Positions 23,545-34,998 of a stretch of 64,000 nt of DNA are shown here, piece after piece. Positions within the stretch are counted from its first letter, which is position 1. The number at the start of each line of letters is the position of its first letter. The position numbers were made by a program, and so were the translations under genes. Source of the DNA: Straminergon stramineum (lineage: Eukaryota; Streptophyta; Bryopsida; Hypnales; Calliergonaceae). The notes below the pieces were generated by a model, which did no database searches, was not told the DNA's origin, and saw nothing but the letters and a program-made list of their open reading frames with translations. Location: the NCBI GenBank assembly GCA_963920665.1, contig OY987271.1:932501-996500 (forward strand), read 5' to 3'.

Positions 23545-26082
23545 GTTGAAAGCACGGAAACACGTGAACTGAATCAAGCCCTCTCAGTCCCTTCTCAACT
23601 GCTGGCCCTTCACCCTCATCTGTTATTCCCTACACTAATCATCTACATTCTACCCCTCAATCCATCGCCCGGCTTTGGCCCAGGCAGAGTAATCGGTGCA
23701 GAAGCTTCAACAGCCTCAGCAAAGTAAACACCTCGCCTTGGTTGTCAGTCACTGTTGAGAAAACACACTGTGTAACAATAGCAAACAGCTTCCGGTTAGA
23801 AAGCACCCAAAAATACTAGTTTCACAACTACGAGAAGCCAACAGAAAAAATAAAATTGGGAACATGGGCTTCCACCATTCCAGCCGGGGAATGAACACTT
23901 GTACACGATCATTGATCTGATCTGTCTGATGACTGCTCACACGTAGTACCCAAACACGTCACCCAAGGACATACAGTATCACTGCTGATGGCACTTCTGA
24001 TGTCAGAGTAACGCCAATAGGGTTGGACGAAAAAGGAAGCACCAAACCTAACATCCTCACTCCAACTCTTACCCCTCGGAAGCCACTAGTGCTGGACGCG
24101 TGGCTTCCCGTCTGTATTGGAAATATACAACTTTCCCATGAATTGCTAAAACTCGTTGTATCCGTGCACAACCCTGAGGCCATGCGGACTTGGTGCGCTC
24201 CAAACTTCAAGCGTTTTTTACTTCATTCCTATGAGCACCCTACATCGTAAGAATTCATTCTTACAACTAAAGATGACACCCAGTGTACGTTCCATGAACG
24301 GCATGCACCAGAAGACAACTACATTTCAGAGTGATGCCCCCAGCCCACATCGGCACTTACCCCGTTTAATCAAGCTCCGTTCGAAATGCTAAAGAAATGC
24401 TTTCCAAAAGACTACGAACTGTGATGCCATTCAGGCAAACCCTCAGATAAAAAAACGACAGAGGATCACACTGAGTGAGGAAGCTCATGTGGGGATCCCA
24501 ATCTCTACATTAAGCACTTCCGAACTCCATGATAAGTGCCAGGGTTTCCCATTCCCCTCTGTCGCCAGCTAGCGAGTCCACGAGCGAATACGCTTCGTTT
24601 TCACTCTTTCACTCCATGGCCTTCGTTTCATTCCAATTTCGTCAAGACCAAGAGAATGGTGGTTCCTGCTCACATGCTAATTTCCAGTGAACCCTCACAC
24701 GAAAAGCACCCCTAACACCCATAGAGCACTAGAAAAAATCAAACGAAGAACCGCAATTCTAGTCTAGCCTGTCCGGCTGCTAACCAAGCCATGTACCCAA
24801 AAACTCCTGCACTCCCACTCCAAAGCGCTAAACCAAGCCAGTCAGCTAGCCAGCCCTATCATACCTTTCTTCACCGTCCTCGACATGAGCCTCCACTTCC
24901 CAATACTCGTCCTTCCTTCCTTCCTCTTCGCCAAGGGATCCCCGTCACCGCCCCATGATGCCCCCAGCTTGAAGGCCAACCCCCAACGAGCTCGCCAGCC
25001 CTGAATGACTGCACAGAAGTCAATGGAATCCTCGCCAGCCCGGCACCACCAAGCAGGAGGAGCTGAACTAGGTCACGCTAAAGGTCGCCTACAATGAATC
25101 CCTTTCCACTCAAGCTCACCCCCAACCCACCCACCACCCCACCTTGGACACCAAATTATCACCTCCTCCCAATTCCTTGCACTCCCTTTCAAGCGGAACC
25201 CCGCCAGCCAGCCCGCCACCCCAATCTCTTTCGACTTGACTTCCTCCGTCCTTTCTGAAAAGTACCCCCTTGCTAATTACAGCACGCCAAAGAAAAGCCT
25301 ATCTCGGCACTGGAAGTGAGCGCCCAGCCAGCCAGCCAGCCAGCCCCACGGTGGGCCATACACACACACAACCACGGAACGCACCCCTCTCCCAAAGGCC
25401 CTCAGTCCCTTCCGAGAGACATGCAGCGGCAGCAGCAGCTGTGGACTTGCGAGAAGATAGATGATTCACCCGAACATGCACGCATTCAACACTGACAGAC
25501 AACGAGGCGCTGGAGGACGACGAGCACGCCAATTCCACCCAAATCGGAGTAAAAATTCGGAGGAGTAGCACTCACGCGGCCACGCACCCGCACTAATCAC
25601 CACAGAAAGCGAACAAGGATGAAATTGAGGAAAAAGGGAAGCCAGGGGACTGGAGTAAAAAAGCAGAGGAATGTGCCTGCCTAGCAGGCAGTGGGGAAGC
25701 CGAGGGAAGCTTCAAGGGAAGTCAAGTTAATTATATGAAGCCAAGGCGATGGCGATGGTCCTACTCCTACTCCTCCTCTTGCTTGATGAGGCTCCTCTTC
25801 TGTTGCGGAACTTCTTCACCGACCATACTGACAATGCACCAAAAAGCGACCCTCGGAAAACGGAGGCGACGGGCCCGGCTCTTGCCTCTGGCTGGCTGGG
25901 AGGCCGCCGGCGAATTCACGGTCGCCGTCTGACACCCGCAGCAAATCGGAAAAATAAAAACAGAAATCCCACAAATCCCAGAAAATCCCAGAAAAATGAC
26001 AGAATATAACCTTCGAAAAAAACCGAAAATCTCAGAACTCTCAGTAACACGCCCCCCCGGAAGTGGAGGTATGCGAGAACTC

Positions 26083-26086
<4 letters not shown>

Positions 26087-26114
<28 letters not shown>
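26087..26114. repeat. (TC)n microsatellite
   Basis: Uninterrupted TC dinucleotide run of about 28 bases in the upstream flank of the cereblon gene. On the gene's sense strand it reads GA. Confidence 0.95.
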
Positions 26115-26115
<1 letters not shown>

Positions 26116-26383
26116 CGGCAAGGCCCACTTCTTCCCGCTATTGTGTGTGCGAGAAAGGCCCGTCATAGGTAGCCATAGCCACGTGAGGTACCTGCGAGGG
26201 GAAAGGGAACCTGCCTACTCCCCTCCCCCCCTGCATTGCAATGCCGCCCTCATGTGTTCACACGGGACATACCAGAGGGAAAATGTTCAGTCCAACTACA
26301 TGAGGGTGGGACAATCATGGTGAAGTTCGTTTTTCTTCCTGTTTCGTTGATTCTTTGGGGGTCTTCGTTATGGTTTTGGTTTT

Positions 26384-26415
26384 TGAAACACATGGACAAT
26401 TTCCATAGCAAAGGG
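26384..26415 (-). mobile_element. Short retroposon tail in antisense orientation
   Basis: On the minus strand the sequence reads TATGGAAATTGTCCATGTG then TTTCAAAAA. This is the same 3' end as the retroposed tails at 30964-31071, 52536-52736 and 58197-58240. No target-site duplication was found by eye, so its borders are approximate. Confidence 0.5.
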
Positions 26416-26653
26416 GAAAGATGTTTCGGTGATTTTCTCTTTCTTTCTTTGCAATGGAATGGTGGAATTTATTACGGAGTAATTGCAAAGGGGAAGGCAG
26501 GTGAACTGATAACACGAGGACGATGTTTTCTTAATTTTGGCGAGAGTACAGTACAGTAACTTATAGTGGTTGGTTTCAATTAGATTTCCCCGAAAAGCAG
26601 AAAACCCAATATAGGCTAGGCTAGGAAAGAACGGAGCCCCCTCTTTCTCCACC

Positions 26654-26695
26654 AGGGGGTGGGTGGGGGTGGGGGTGGGGGTGGGGAGTGGGGGA
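26654..26695 (+). repeat. (GGGGGT)n G-rich tract, G-quadruplex-capable
   Basis: Repeated GGGGGTGGGTGGGGGT-type units give at least six runs of three or more G within about 40 bases, meeting the usual G-quadruplex pattern on the plus strand. It lies about 3.1 kb upstream of the cereblon start codon. Confidence 0.85.
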
Positions 26696-26888
26696 CTGCT
26701 GTGTTTTTTTACGGTGAGTTTCCAATGTTGGTGGCGGGCGTATGGCTGCGTGCCACGTGTGCCTGTAGGGAGATTCCGGGAGAGATAGCGTTGAAAGGGG
26801 GGCAGGGCAAGAAGGGAGGCCAATTGGAGTTCAGTTCGGGGACTGGGGCCCTGGGCAGCAGTTGCATTGGGCTGTTTTTAGGCGGGGA

Positions 26889-26913
26889 TTGCCTTGCCTT
26901 GCCTTGCCTTGCC
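26889..26913. repeat. (GCCTT)n microsatellite
   Basis: Five tandem copies of the pentamer TTGCC/GCCTT, ending in CCACG. Confidence 0.9.
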
Positions 26914-27171
26914 ACGTAATTAAAACCTGCATCCGTGTTCAATAGAAAAAAAAAAGAAAAAAAAAGGAATTCCACTGAAAATACGAATCGAGCAAATCTG
27001 GGGAGGAAACTAAGTTACAGGGCAAATGGGAAAGAAGATTTCATTTGTGATTTTTAGGGGAGGTTCTCCCCAACGCAAGGACGCCTTTATTCCCCGGGGA
27101 ATCACTCATGCAGCCATTGTTGGGAGGACTGAGGGGGGGAGGGGGGGGCTCACGGGCAATTCGGGGAAATG

Positions 27172-27226
27172 AAATCCAAGGAATTGGTGTTTCAAGAAAG
27201 AAAGAAAAAAAAATCCAAGGAATTGG
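27172..27226 (+). mobile_element. Micro-retroposon: 9-bp element body plus A-rich tail, 16-bp TSD
   Basis: AAATCCAAGGAATTGG occurs at 27172-27187 and again at 27211-27226. The 23 bases between are TGTTTCAAG followed by (AAAG)2 and A's. This is the terminal sequence of the retroposons at 30964-31071 and 52536-52736, reduced to nine bases. It fits reverse transcription that stopped almost at once. Confidence 0.85.
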
Positions 27227-27262
27227 AGGCCTCTAGTCGTGCGCTCTAAGGTGGGGACATCC

Positions 27263-27314
27263 AAATGCACTTGGTGGTTGTCCATGTGTTTCAAGAAAAA
27301 AAATGCACTTGGTG
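27263..27314 (+). mobile_element. Micro-retroposon: 19-bp body plus A tail, 14-bp TSD
   Basis: AAATGCACTTGGTG is repeated at 27263-27276 and 27301-27314. The 24 bases between read GTTGTCCATGTGTTTCAAG plus five A's. It has the same 3' end as the other short retroposons here and lies only about 40 bp from the previous one. Confidence 0.88.
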
Positions 27315-27439
27315 ACTACAAGTGTGACTTGGTGAGATGATCATATCATGTACATCTCCTAAATCAATATGTACCTATTCTTAAAGAAATGGTTTTAGAA
27401 CAATTACCAAAAAAATGGACTTTTCATAACTTTTGCATA

Positions 27440-27585
27440 TGTATAGTAGGACACTCCACCACAAGGGGCTCCCATTGTATGAAGGCTTTGCCTTGAAGGC
27501 AAGGGCAAGAGCTTGAGCTCGAGGGGCCGAGCCTTCACACGACAAGAAGCATGTGTGGTGGGGTGTCCCACTTTGTTAAGTATGC
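27440..27585. repeat. Imperfect fold-back repeat
   Basis: GGACACTCCACCACA at 27449-27463 is inverted as TGTGGTGGGGTGTCC at about 27554-27568. Inner inverted segments (GAAGGCTTTGCC against GGCCGAGCCTTC) continue the hairpin. Likely a small hairpin MITE; no target duplication was resolved. Confidence 0.6.
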
Positions 27586-27599
27586 ATTGCAATAGTGTC

Positions 27600-27862
27600 T
27601 ATCAGCCCTTTTTTTTGGCACCACGGGGCCAAATTGCACCATTTCAAAAACAAATGTTTACTTTTTGCCACATAAAATTAATCTTTTTTCTCCAAAAAAA
27701 TTCCATTTCTATTAAAAATGTGGATGAAGTTACCAAATTTGGATGAAAAAATGCATGAAAATGATTGAAAAGTATTTTGGGGGTCCAAAAGATGGATGAA
27801 TGTAGAAATACAATACTTTAAGTGATCATCATCTTGGCACTTTCTCAAAAAGTAAAAAAAAG
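27600..27862 (+). repeat. Dispersed repeat family E, copy 1
   Basis: Starts with TTTTTTTGGCACCACGGGGC then CAAATTGCACC and ends with TTGGCACTTTCTCAAAAAGT. Similar ends and inner GGATGAA motifs occur at 44740-44946 (inverted) and 51706-51985. Non-coding; class unknown. Confidence 0.55.
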
Positions 27863-29670
27863 GTTGGTGTCATCACTATTATAGGTTCATTATGCTCTAC
27901 AATCAGGGAAATTTCTTAAAAGGACTCAATTGGTAGTGCTTAACAATGTCCAAATGATGTGTTCCTTGGTGCATTGAAATCTCCTATCACTTGCCATTCA
28001 TATAGTATTTTTAAACAAGCATTCTAATAATAGAAACATTCCATAGGAAAAAAAAAAAGTGGCATTTGGGGGGGTCCCTATCTTAGAGAGAGAGCTCATC
28101 AATTGATTGCTCAAGCAACTAGTGTTGAGGTTGTTCTATGAAATGCTTTGTTGTTTTTTACTAAGGTTTGATGCCTTGGTTTTAGGGTGTATTTGTTTTC
28201 AAGTAGTGGAATAAAATGTACTTTTGTTTCAAAAAATAAAAACAAAAGTTGGAGTAATTTGCAAATGATTCTCCAATTTTGAATGGATGAAATTAGAAGG
28301 AAAATATTGAGAAGAATTTTGAGGAGGAGGATATTATTGTTACATTTAGATGAATAAATGACGTTTCATCCATAAAACAAACAATGGATGAAAATAGTTT
28401 CATCACTCTAGTCAAGATTGCAAGAAATTCAATAGTAGAAAATTGAAATGTAGTTTTTGGTTGGAAAGGAAAAGGCCCTAGAAAAGGGTCTCATAATTCA
28501 ACCTAGGAATTTTGACTAATTATAGGGGTTCTTGTCATTTTTTACCCAACTAGTAGAGTATTTATGTATGTGAGGGGGTAGAAATTCAAATTTCACTTTT
28601 AGATTAAAAAAAAAGTACAAAATGGTCAAAAGCAAAAGGACAAGGCTTTGGAGATTAATTTTAATTATAAGGTAAAGACATTTGTCTCTCTCAAGTATCT
28701 AAAAGTGGGACATTTTGAGTGCCAAGTAATTTTTTGTCAATTCTAACTACCAAACTAAAGGAGTTTGAAGTCATATATTGTAGAAGCTCTTCTAAATTTA
28801 TGAAATTTAGCATAGTGATGGCCATTGTGAGAAGGAGCCTGAAATAAGGGCATCCAAGAAAAATCAATGGTACTTGTTTTCCACAAGAGTGATTCACTTT
28901 GACTAGGGACCACAAATCCCTATTGTCATTTTTCTAGGATGGATTGTGTAAATCAAGTGCAAGGTTCTATCAAGGATTTTTCTTCCTTAGTCATTTAGGC
29001 AAGAAAGGAGACTCCATTCTATTGGCTTTATCGAAAAGACAAAGCTTATGACATCAAAACTAGTTTTCAGAATTTGAGTTTCCAAATTCTATCTACAACT
29101 GCATTCACATTGCACAATGCAATTAGAGTTGGTTGGAGTGGGGATGTGGGTTTTGATTGGCTTATAAATTATCTTGCAATAGAGCCTCACGGTTACACCA
29201 TTCTAATTATAATTCTTTGACAATTCAGTCAAAGATAGAAAAAATAAGCTCATTATGCTCAAAGTTGTATGACATCTACACTACCTTCACATGTTTTACT
29301 ATGCCATTCTACGATTCAAAGTGAATGTAGAATTGATAATTAGTTGTAGATTTAAGTCAATTGCTACAGGAAATTACTAATTTAATTGCGGAAACTTTGG
29401 CTAAACAATTATATTGAAATTTAGAAAGAAAGATTGTCAACAATCATCAAGTTATGTATGCTCTTTGCTACCTACCCCAGGAAGACAAATGTTTTGGACT
29501 TGTTGCTGTTGGCTTCATTTTCTCTCTAACTTGCCCTCCCCACATAACTACATCATTGCAGAATTGCATTCCCATAGTCTTCAAGAATTCAACAGTTTAA
29601 TAATAGTATGGTCTTATTGATTCCTGAACGTGCATTTAGCATAGACCACACTCTCTTTTCATAAAGGTTA
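27863..29670. other. Gene-free AT-rich stretch
   Basis: No coding region, RNA gene or complete element is visible. GGATGAA and T-rich motifs suggest decayed repeats. Confidence 0.45.
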
Positions 29671-29674
29671 GATT

Positions 29675-30571
29675 CAATATAAAAGACCAACATGTGTTTT
29701 TTGTCTACATAGCAATTTTGGGCAAGTATTTGTGACTAGAGATTTCCATATGTTTTTGGGTCCAAATTTTAGTCATAGGTGGGTACAAGGAATATCTTTC
29801 ACATGCATTAACTTTCATGACATTTGAAAATATGAATAAAAAGTTATGGCCTAATATGTTACTTTTTTTTGTAAATGGGCAATTTGGACAGATTAGAAAA
29901 AAAACATTTCTTTTTCAAAAATAAAAATTTGAAATTTATTTTCTAGAGTTCTATATACATGGAAAGCTTTGAATCATTACATTTTGACCAATGAGTCAAA
30001 AGTTATGAGGATTTTTTGTTTGTAGGTAGTTATGGATTATCTACTCTAAAATAAACTTTAAAGTCTTTTATCTTACACAATCTTCAATATTTTTGGAAAT
30101 AAAATAAATTCACGGGATGTAGATTGTTTATTACAACATTGCAACCATTGGGATTGTCATTTTTCAATTCCATGATTAAATTATTAACACTTTAGTATTT
30201 TGAATAATTCTCTACTATTGTCTACTTACTATTTTTTTCCTACATGTTGTATGAATCCAAATGATCTGAAATTTTTCAAGCATGTGGCCAACTTGTCTAG
30301 GAAAAATAATCCAAAGAAGCACCTCTCTTTTAGAAAAAATTTCATAGAGAAGTGAGCTTGTGAAGTGCATCTGCCCTGTTGTACGCAGGTCCCAAAAAAT
30401 GATTTTAGTAAATTTGAATGCTTATATCTTCCAATACATGTGGTGTAAATTTTTGAAATTCTACAATTACATGTATCAAAAAAAAAATTTCAATAATTTG
30501 GTCCTTGTACTAAAAAGGGCAGTTTTGGAGCATTTTCGGTGAAAATATAGTCATGGAACTTTAAGAGTTAA
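29675..30571 (+). mobile_element. TTAA element, family A, degraded left end
   Basis: Colinear with the complete family-A copies from the CATAGCAATTTTGGG region (about 29708) to the right end CTTTAAGAGTTAA (30559-30571). The left terminus has decayed to something like AAAAGACCAACATG. It is closest to the inverted copy at 34076-34998, sharing CATCTGCCCTGTTGTA. Confidence 0.78.
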
Positions 30572-30947
30572 TAGATTTCTCACTATTACAAGATTCCTAC
30601 CTTTTAACAAGGGTGATAAGCTTGCATCTACATCAAAGTGGAAGTAAGTGTGAGCAAGGATGTAGGAGTTTGTCATGTAGGAGCTTTTTCAAAAGTATAT
30701 TAAATTATATAATGAAAAATGAATTCAAATTTTCATTTCATTTTATTTTATTGGAAAGAAGGTAAAGCATTGTACATTTTCTAATGTTTTTTGAGTTATC
30801 TCTATATTATTAGTGTTATAATCAAACCATTTTAATTTGCAGAGGTTAGCTAGTTCATCAATCACGATGCCATAGTAGTAGTACAAAAATAAAGTAAGTT
30901 ATCATATAACATCATTGTTTACCTTTGAAGTCACTGGAGTGTGAGTG

Positions 30948-31087
30948 AGAATGGCCATCAAGTTAAAATAAAAATAAATAAATTTATTTCACCGAAGGCT
31001 TGCTCTTTGGTTCATTGTACTGGTTCCCTTATCAATGGAAATTGTCCATGTTTCAAGAAAAAAAAAAAAAAAGAATGGCCATCAAGT
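30948..31087 (+). mobile_element. Short retroposon (108-bp insert), 16-bp TSD
   Basis: AGAATGGCCATCAAGT flanks both sides (30948-30963 and 31072-31087). The insert carries a CTTGCTCTTTGG...TTGTACTGG stretch and ends in CAATGGAAATTGTCCATG then TTTCAAG and a poly-A run. It is one of the longer copies of the tail family that also makes the micro-insertions at 27.2 kb. Confidence 0.88.
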
Positions 31088-31312
31088 GTAAACAAAAAGG
31101 GTGAGCTATGTGGCTAATAGTTTTGTATTTTTGCCCTTGCAACGAAATTTCATTTCATTTGTGTCAAAAGAAGGGGTGAGTGAGTGTGAGTGGAAGCGTA
31201 CTAAATGATTCTACTTCCGCTTCCATTCACAAAGTGTGAACAACCATGTAACAATCATTAGAGTCAATTGTAAAGTGAACCCCAATTTGTAGAAGGGGTG
31301 TCAAAAGAAGGT

Positions 31313-31546
31313 TTAACCCTTGAAACAATGCCAAAGACTTTTTTTGTCTTATGGATGACGAAGAATCTTCTTATGTAGGACAGAAGTGTAATTGTTCATC
31401 CTTGGAATTCTGTGCAAAAAGGATAGATCTTGCACAATAGTTTGACCTCCAAATGTGTATTTTTGTTTTAAAAAAAAAATAGATGATGTCACACAGTACC
31501 AAAAGGGATGATTTCCACGATCACCAGCCTGGCGTTTAAGAGTTAA
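31313..31546 (+). mobile_element. TTAA element, family C (234 bp)
   Basis: Left end TTAACCCTTGAAAC, right end GCGTTTAAGAGTTAA. Shares GATGATGTCACACAG and GATTTCC...TCACCAGCCTGGC with the copies at 63178-63405 and, inverted, 49735-49964. Non-coding MITE. Confidence 0.85.
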
Positions 31547-32156
31547 CTAAGGATAGTACAAAAGAACCACAGCACCAAACCGACTCCATCAGACCTGAGT
31601 TTGGGTACTTCGAGGAATTTTGTCTGTGTTTTTTTCTCAAACTCTGGCTCCTGGTCCCCCATTGCACACACTTTACAATTAACTCCAACACAGAGTATCA
31701 TGTGCCCGCTTTGTCCAAGCCGGGGTTCAAGCTAAGTTAACTTATTGACATTCAGTCAACTGCGTTCCAGGCATGCCATGGGCGAGTGGAAGGGGGGGGG
31801 GATATTCTGCCAGTTTGTTCCCGGCCAGTTTTGAACTGAACAGTCTTGCTTCTTCTGTTCTTCTTTTGGCCTTCAGTTTTGGGTTTTGTCATTTCTTTTC
31901 TTTTTGCGTGCTCAGTTCTTTTCCATCTTCCTTGAAGCAAGCAAAAAGCAAAAAGCAAAAAAGCAAAAGCTGTGGAAAGCTGTGGAAAGCCTGGCCAGCT
32001 GGTCTCCACTCCATTGATGCACTTGTCTCATCAGCCTGGTGAAGTTAGCCTGTTGGATAGCGAGGAAAAAAGCCCGGGGGGATGACGTTTGCAGCCCCTT
32101 TAAGTTAAATAAATAAGTCTTTAATAACTTGGCCCAGACCAGGAGTTTCTCTCTCA

Positions 32157-32243
32157 AAATCATCTCCATCTTAAAAAATAAAATAGCCATGTGTTTCAAG
32201 AAAAAAATAAAAAATTTAAAAAATTTTAAATCATCTCCATCTT
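32157..32243 (+). mobile_element. Micro-retroposon, 16-bp TSD
   Basis: AAATCATCTCCATCTT occurs at 32157-32172 and 32228-32243. The 55-bp insert carries GCCATGTGTTTCAAG followed by an A-rich tail with TTT interruptions, and an A-rich leader before it. Confidence 0.85.
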
Positions 32244-32953
32244 GTGCTTTGTGCAAAAGGAACATTATAGGGCCGACATCCACACCTCACCCTCCATGCA
32301 GATGGACTTGCCATTGGTGCACAACCCTGAGGTCAGTGAGGTGGAATTCAAGGTGGTTGTAACTTATGGTTTTGTGATTTGGTTGCACCCAGGCAACGAC
32401 GCCACTCCACGTGGGTAATGGAGTCATTGAGTGTCCTGCTCAAAAAAATAATAATATGGGATGGGAAGGGCCCAATCGCATAGTTACTCCTCCCTCACAA
32501 TGCACACCCTTTGGATTATTTTATTAAGTTTGCGCAGATATCTGAAGGAAAGCCTACGCACTTCGAGTGATCTCATGAAGACAGGCGTTGGTTTGGTTTG
32601 GTTGTTTTGATGTGTTTGTGACATAAGTTACATTGAGATCTCAGTGTTGACAGCCAACAGCAGTGGACATGGTACCATCGGAAAGCCCTTGGGAAAGAGG
32701 TGTGTGTGCACAAAGCCAATTTCACATTGTTCTAATTGTCAAGGCAAAAGTATTGAATTTTGAAGTGTGTACCAACAATGGGTATTAGAAAATGGTTGCA
32801 AAGAGTAATTGGATTGTTGGGCCCATAGGTTGACAAGCTATAGAACACTTCAGTGATTGTGGCATCGTGTTGATACTTTTATTTTTACTTTTAAAATTGG
32901 TTTGCTCATACTTTTGCTATTTTTGCATACTTAATGATTTTATTCATATAAAT

Positions 32954-32998
<45 letters not shown>

Positions 32999-34075
32999 TT
33001 TGATAGTACACATGATAGTAAACATCATTGCTACAAATGATTTGCCATATTCAAATTATTGGTAAATGGATATAAAAGGAGATTATGAAGGGATTAGCCA
33101 TAGCAATTACAAATGGAATTCTTAGTGATGGTTGTGGCAACGGCATATATGTGGTATATTAGTATAAATGAAGAAGCAAACTACAAAAGTTGTGAAAATA
33201 AAAAATAATCAAGTATCTTATGTAATTGTATGTTAATGCTAAAAAAATTGTCATATGTAAAATGCATATGCGATTGAAGTTCACTCCTTGTTGCCAATAT
33301 TTCTTCTTGTTTTAATTTTTATAAAGCATTTGGTATATGATTTCATTCTTATACTCATTTGGTATGCACAACTATAAATGAAAAAATATTATTGATTTGT
33401 CATGGAAGTAAATAAAATGAGAAAAAAAATTGAGAGATGAATTGGGTATATCTTTAAAATAAAATAAATTGAACAAATTAAAAAAACTCATTATGCAAAA
33501 TTTGGAGAAACATAGGATTTTTTGCAATGCGTGGTTACAAAGTAGTAATGACTAAATGGATTTGGAATATAAATTCTAGCTCTCCATCAACATCTAAAAT
33601 TACACATTTGATTCTACATGGATATTTCAATTATTTAGTTACTTATTCAACTTGAGTTAAAGTATTTACCAAAAAAAATATTTTCTTATATAAAATGAGC
33701 TTGAAAAGTGAGATTGTAATTTTAAGTGTATTACAATGATTACAAAAGTACTAGAATTACTCTTAAAAATTCTAAAATTCTAAACATGATAGTTAGTAAA
33801 TATTTTAAATATCTATTAGAAAATCATTCATTATATGAAGATTTGCATGATAATTTAGACTAAGCTATATAACTATCCAATTCCTAAACAAATGAACGAA
33901 CTCGAAGACATTGTAGTACCCTACTCCAACAACATGTTTTTGTAATGTACACTAAAATGCAATACGTACCTATCAAGAGGTAGATTTGGGTTCTAAGTCT
34001 TTTGCAAACAATGTTGTATCCTACTATAGACTCAAATCTTCAATAACTTCACATGTGGGATGCCTCCATGCATTT
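32244..34075. other. Gene-free AT-rich stretch with TAA microsatellite
   Basis: No gene is visible. Contains the (TAA)n array at 32955-32996 and a GTTGTGGCAACGGCATATATG motif near 33131 that resembles the Helitron-like end at 18.97 kb. Confidence 0.45.
32955..32996. repeat. (TAA)n microsatellite
   Basis: About fourteen uninterrupted TAA units. Confidence 0.95.
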
Positions 34076-34998
34076 TTAACCCCTAAAGTTCCATGACTAT
34101 GTTTTCAACAAATACTCCAAAACTGCCATTTTTAGTATAAGTACCATTTTTTTGAATTTTTTTTGACACAAGTATCCTTAGGATCTTGTATTTTGATGAC
34201 TTGAAAACATCTAGTAAAAATTTCAGAAATTTCTACCATGTGGATTGCAAGATATAAGCATTCAAATTCACTAAAATCATTTTTGGGACCTGCATACAAC
34301 AGGGCAGATGCACTTCACAAGCTCACTTTTCTATGAAAAAATGTCCAAAATGGTGGTGCTTCCCTGGATTATTTTTCCTAGACAAGATGGCCACGTGCTC
34401 AAAAAATTTCACATCATTTAGAATCATACAACATATAGGAAAAAAATAGTAAATAGACAATAGTAGAGAATTATTCAAAATACTAAATTGTTAAGAATTT
34501 AATTATGGAATTGAAAAATGTCAAACACAATGGTTGCAATGTTGTAATAAACAATCTACATCCCATGATTTTATTTTTTCCAAAAATATTGAAGATTGAG
34601 TAAGATAAAAGACTTTAAAGTTTATTTTAGAGTAGATAATCCATAACTACCTACAAACAAAAAATCCTCATAACTTTTGACTCATTGGTCAAAATGTAAT
34701 GATTCAAAGATTTCCATGTATATAGAACTCTAGAAAATAAATTTCAAATTTTTTGTTTATAAAAAAAGTAATTTTTTCTAATCTACCTAAATTGCCCATT
34801 TACGAAAAAAATAACATATTAGGCCATAACTTTTGACTCACATTTTCGAATGTCATGAAATTTAGTGCATTTGAAAGATAATCCTCATTCCCAACTTCTC
34901 TTAAAATTTGGGCCAGAAATGCAAATCTCTAGTCACACATACATGCCCAAAATTGCTATGTAGCCAAAAAAATGCATGATGGTCCTTTAGGAACTTAG
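34076..34998 (-). mobile_element. TTAA element, family A, inverted copy
   Basis: Left end TTAACCCCTAAAGTTCCATG is intact. The right end, expected as CCTTTAGGGGTTAA, has decayed to CCTTTAGGAACTTAG. It runs opposite to the copy at 29675-30571 and is similar to it over its whole length. Confidence 0.82.

Larger units (their letters stand above)
23545..26650 (-). promoter_or_regulatory. Upstream flank of CRBN: 5' UTR/promoter region, unresolved
   Basis: About 3 kb upstream of the cereblon start codon, clearly less AT-rich than the rest of the window and without recognised transposons except a short tail at about 26384-26415. It contains CACGTG G-box cores at 23561-23566 and 26180-26185, (CAGC)n-like DNA at 25326-25345 and a CT microsatellite at 26087-26114. 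Pyrimidine-rich repeats like this are common near plant transcription starts. The transcription start and any 5' UTR intron were not identified. Open frames here are low-complexity and unconvincing. Confidence 0.35.

Noticed and set aside
25299..25571. Open frames over the upstream GC-balanced region
   Set aside because: Low-complexity Ala/Ser/Val-rich translations from CAGC and CA repeats; no start context or domain.
32955..32996. Possible CRISPR-like or satellite array
   Set aside because: A simple TAA microsatellite with no spacers; the window is eukaryotic and no CRISPR array is present.
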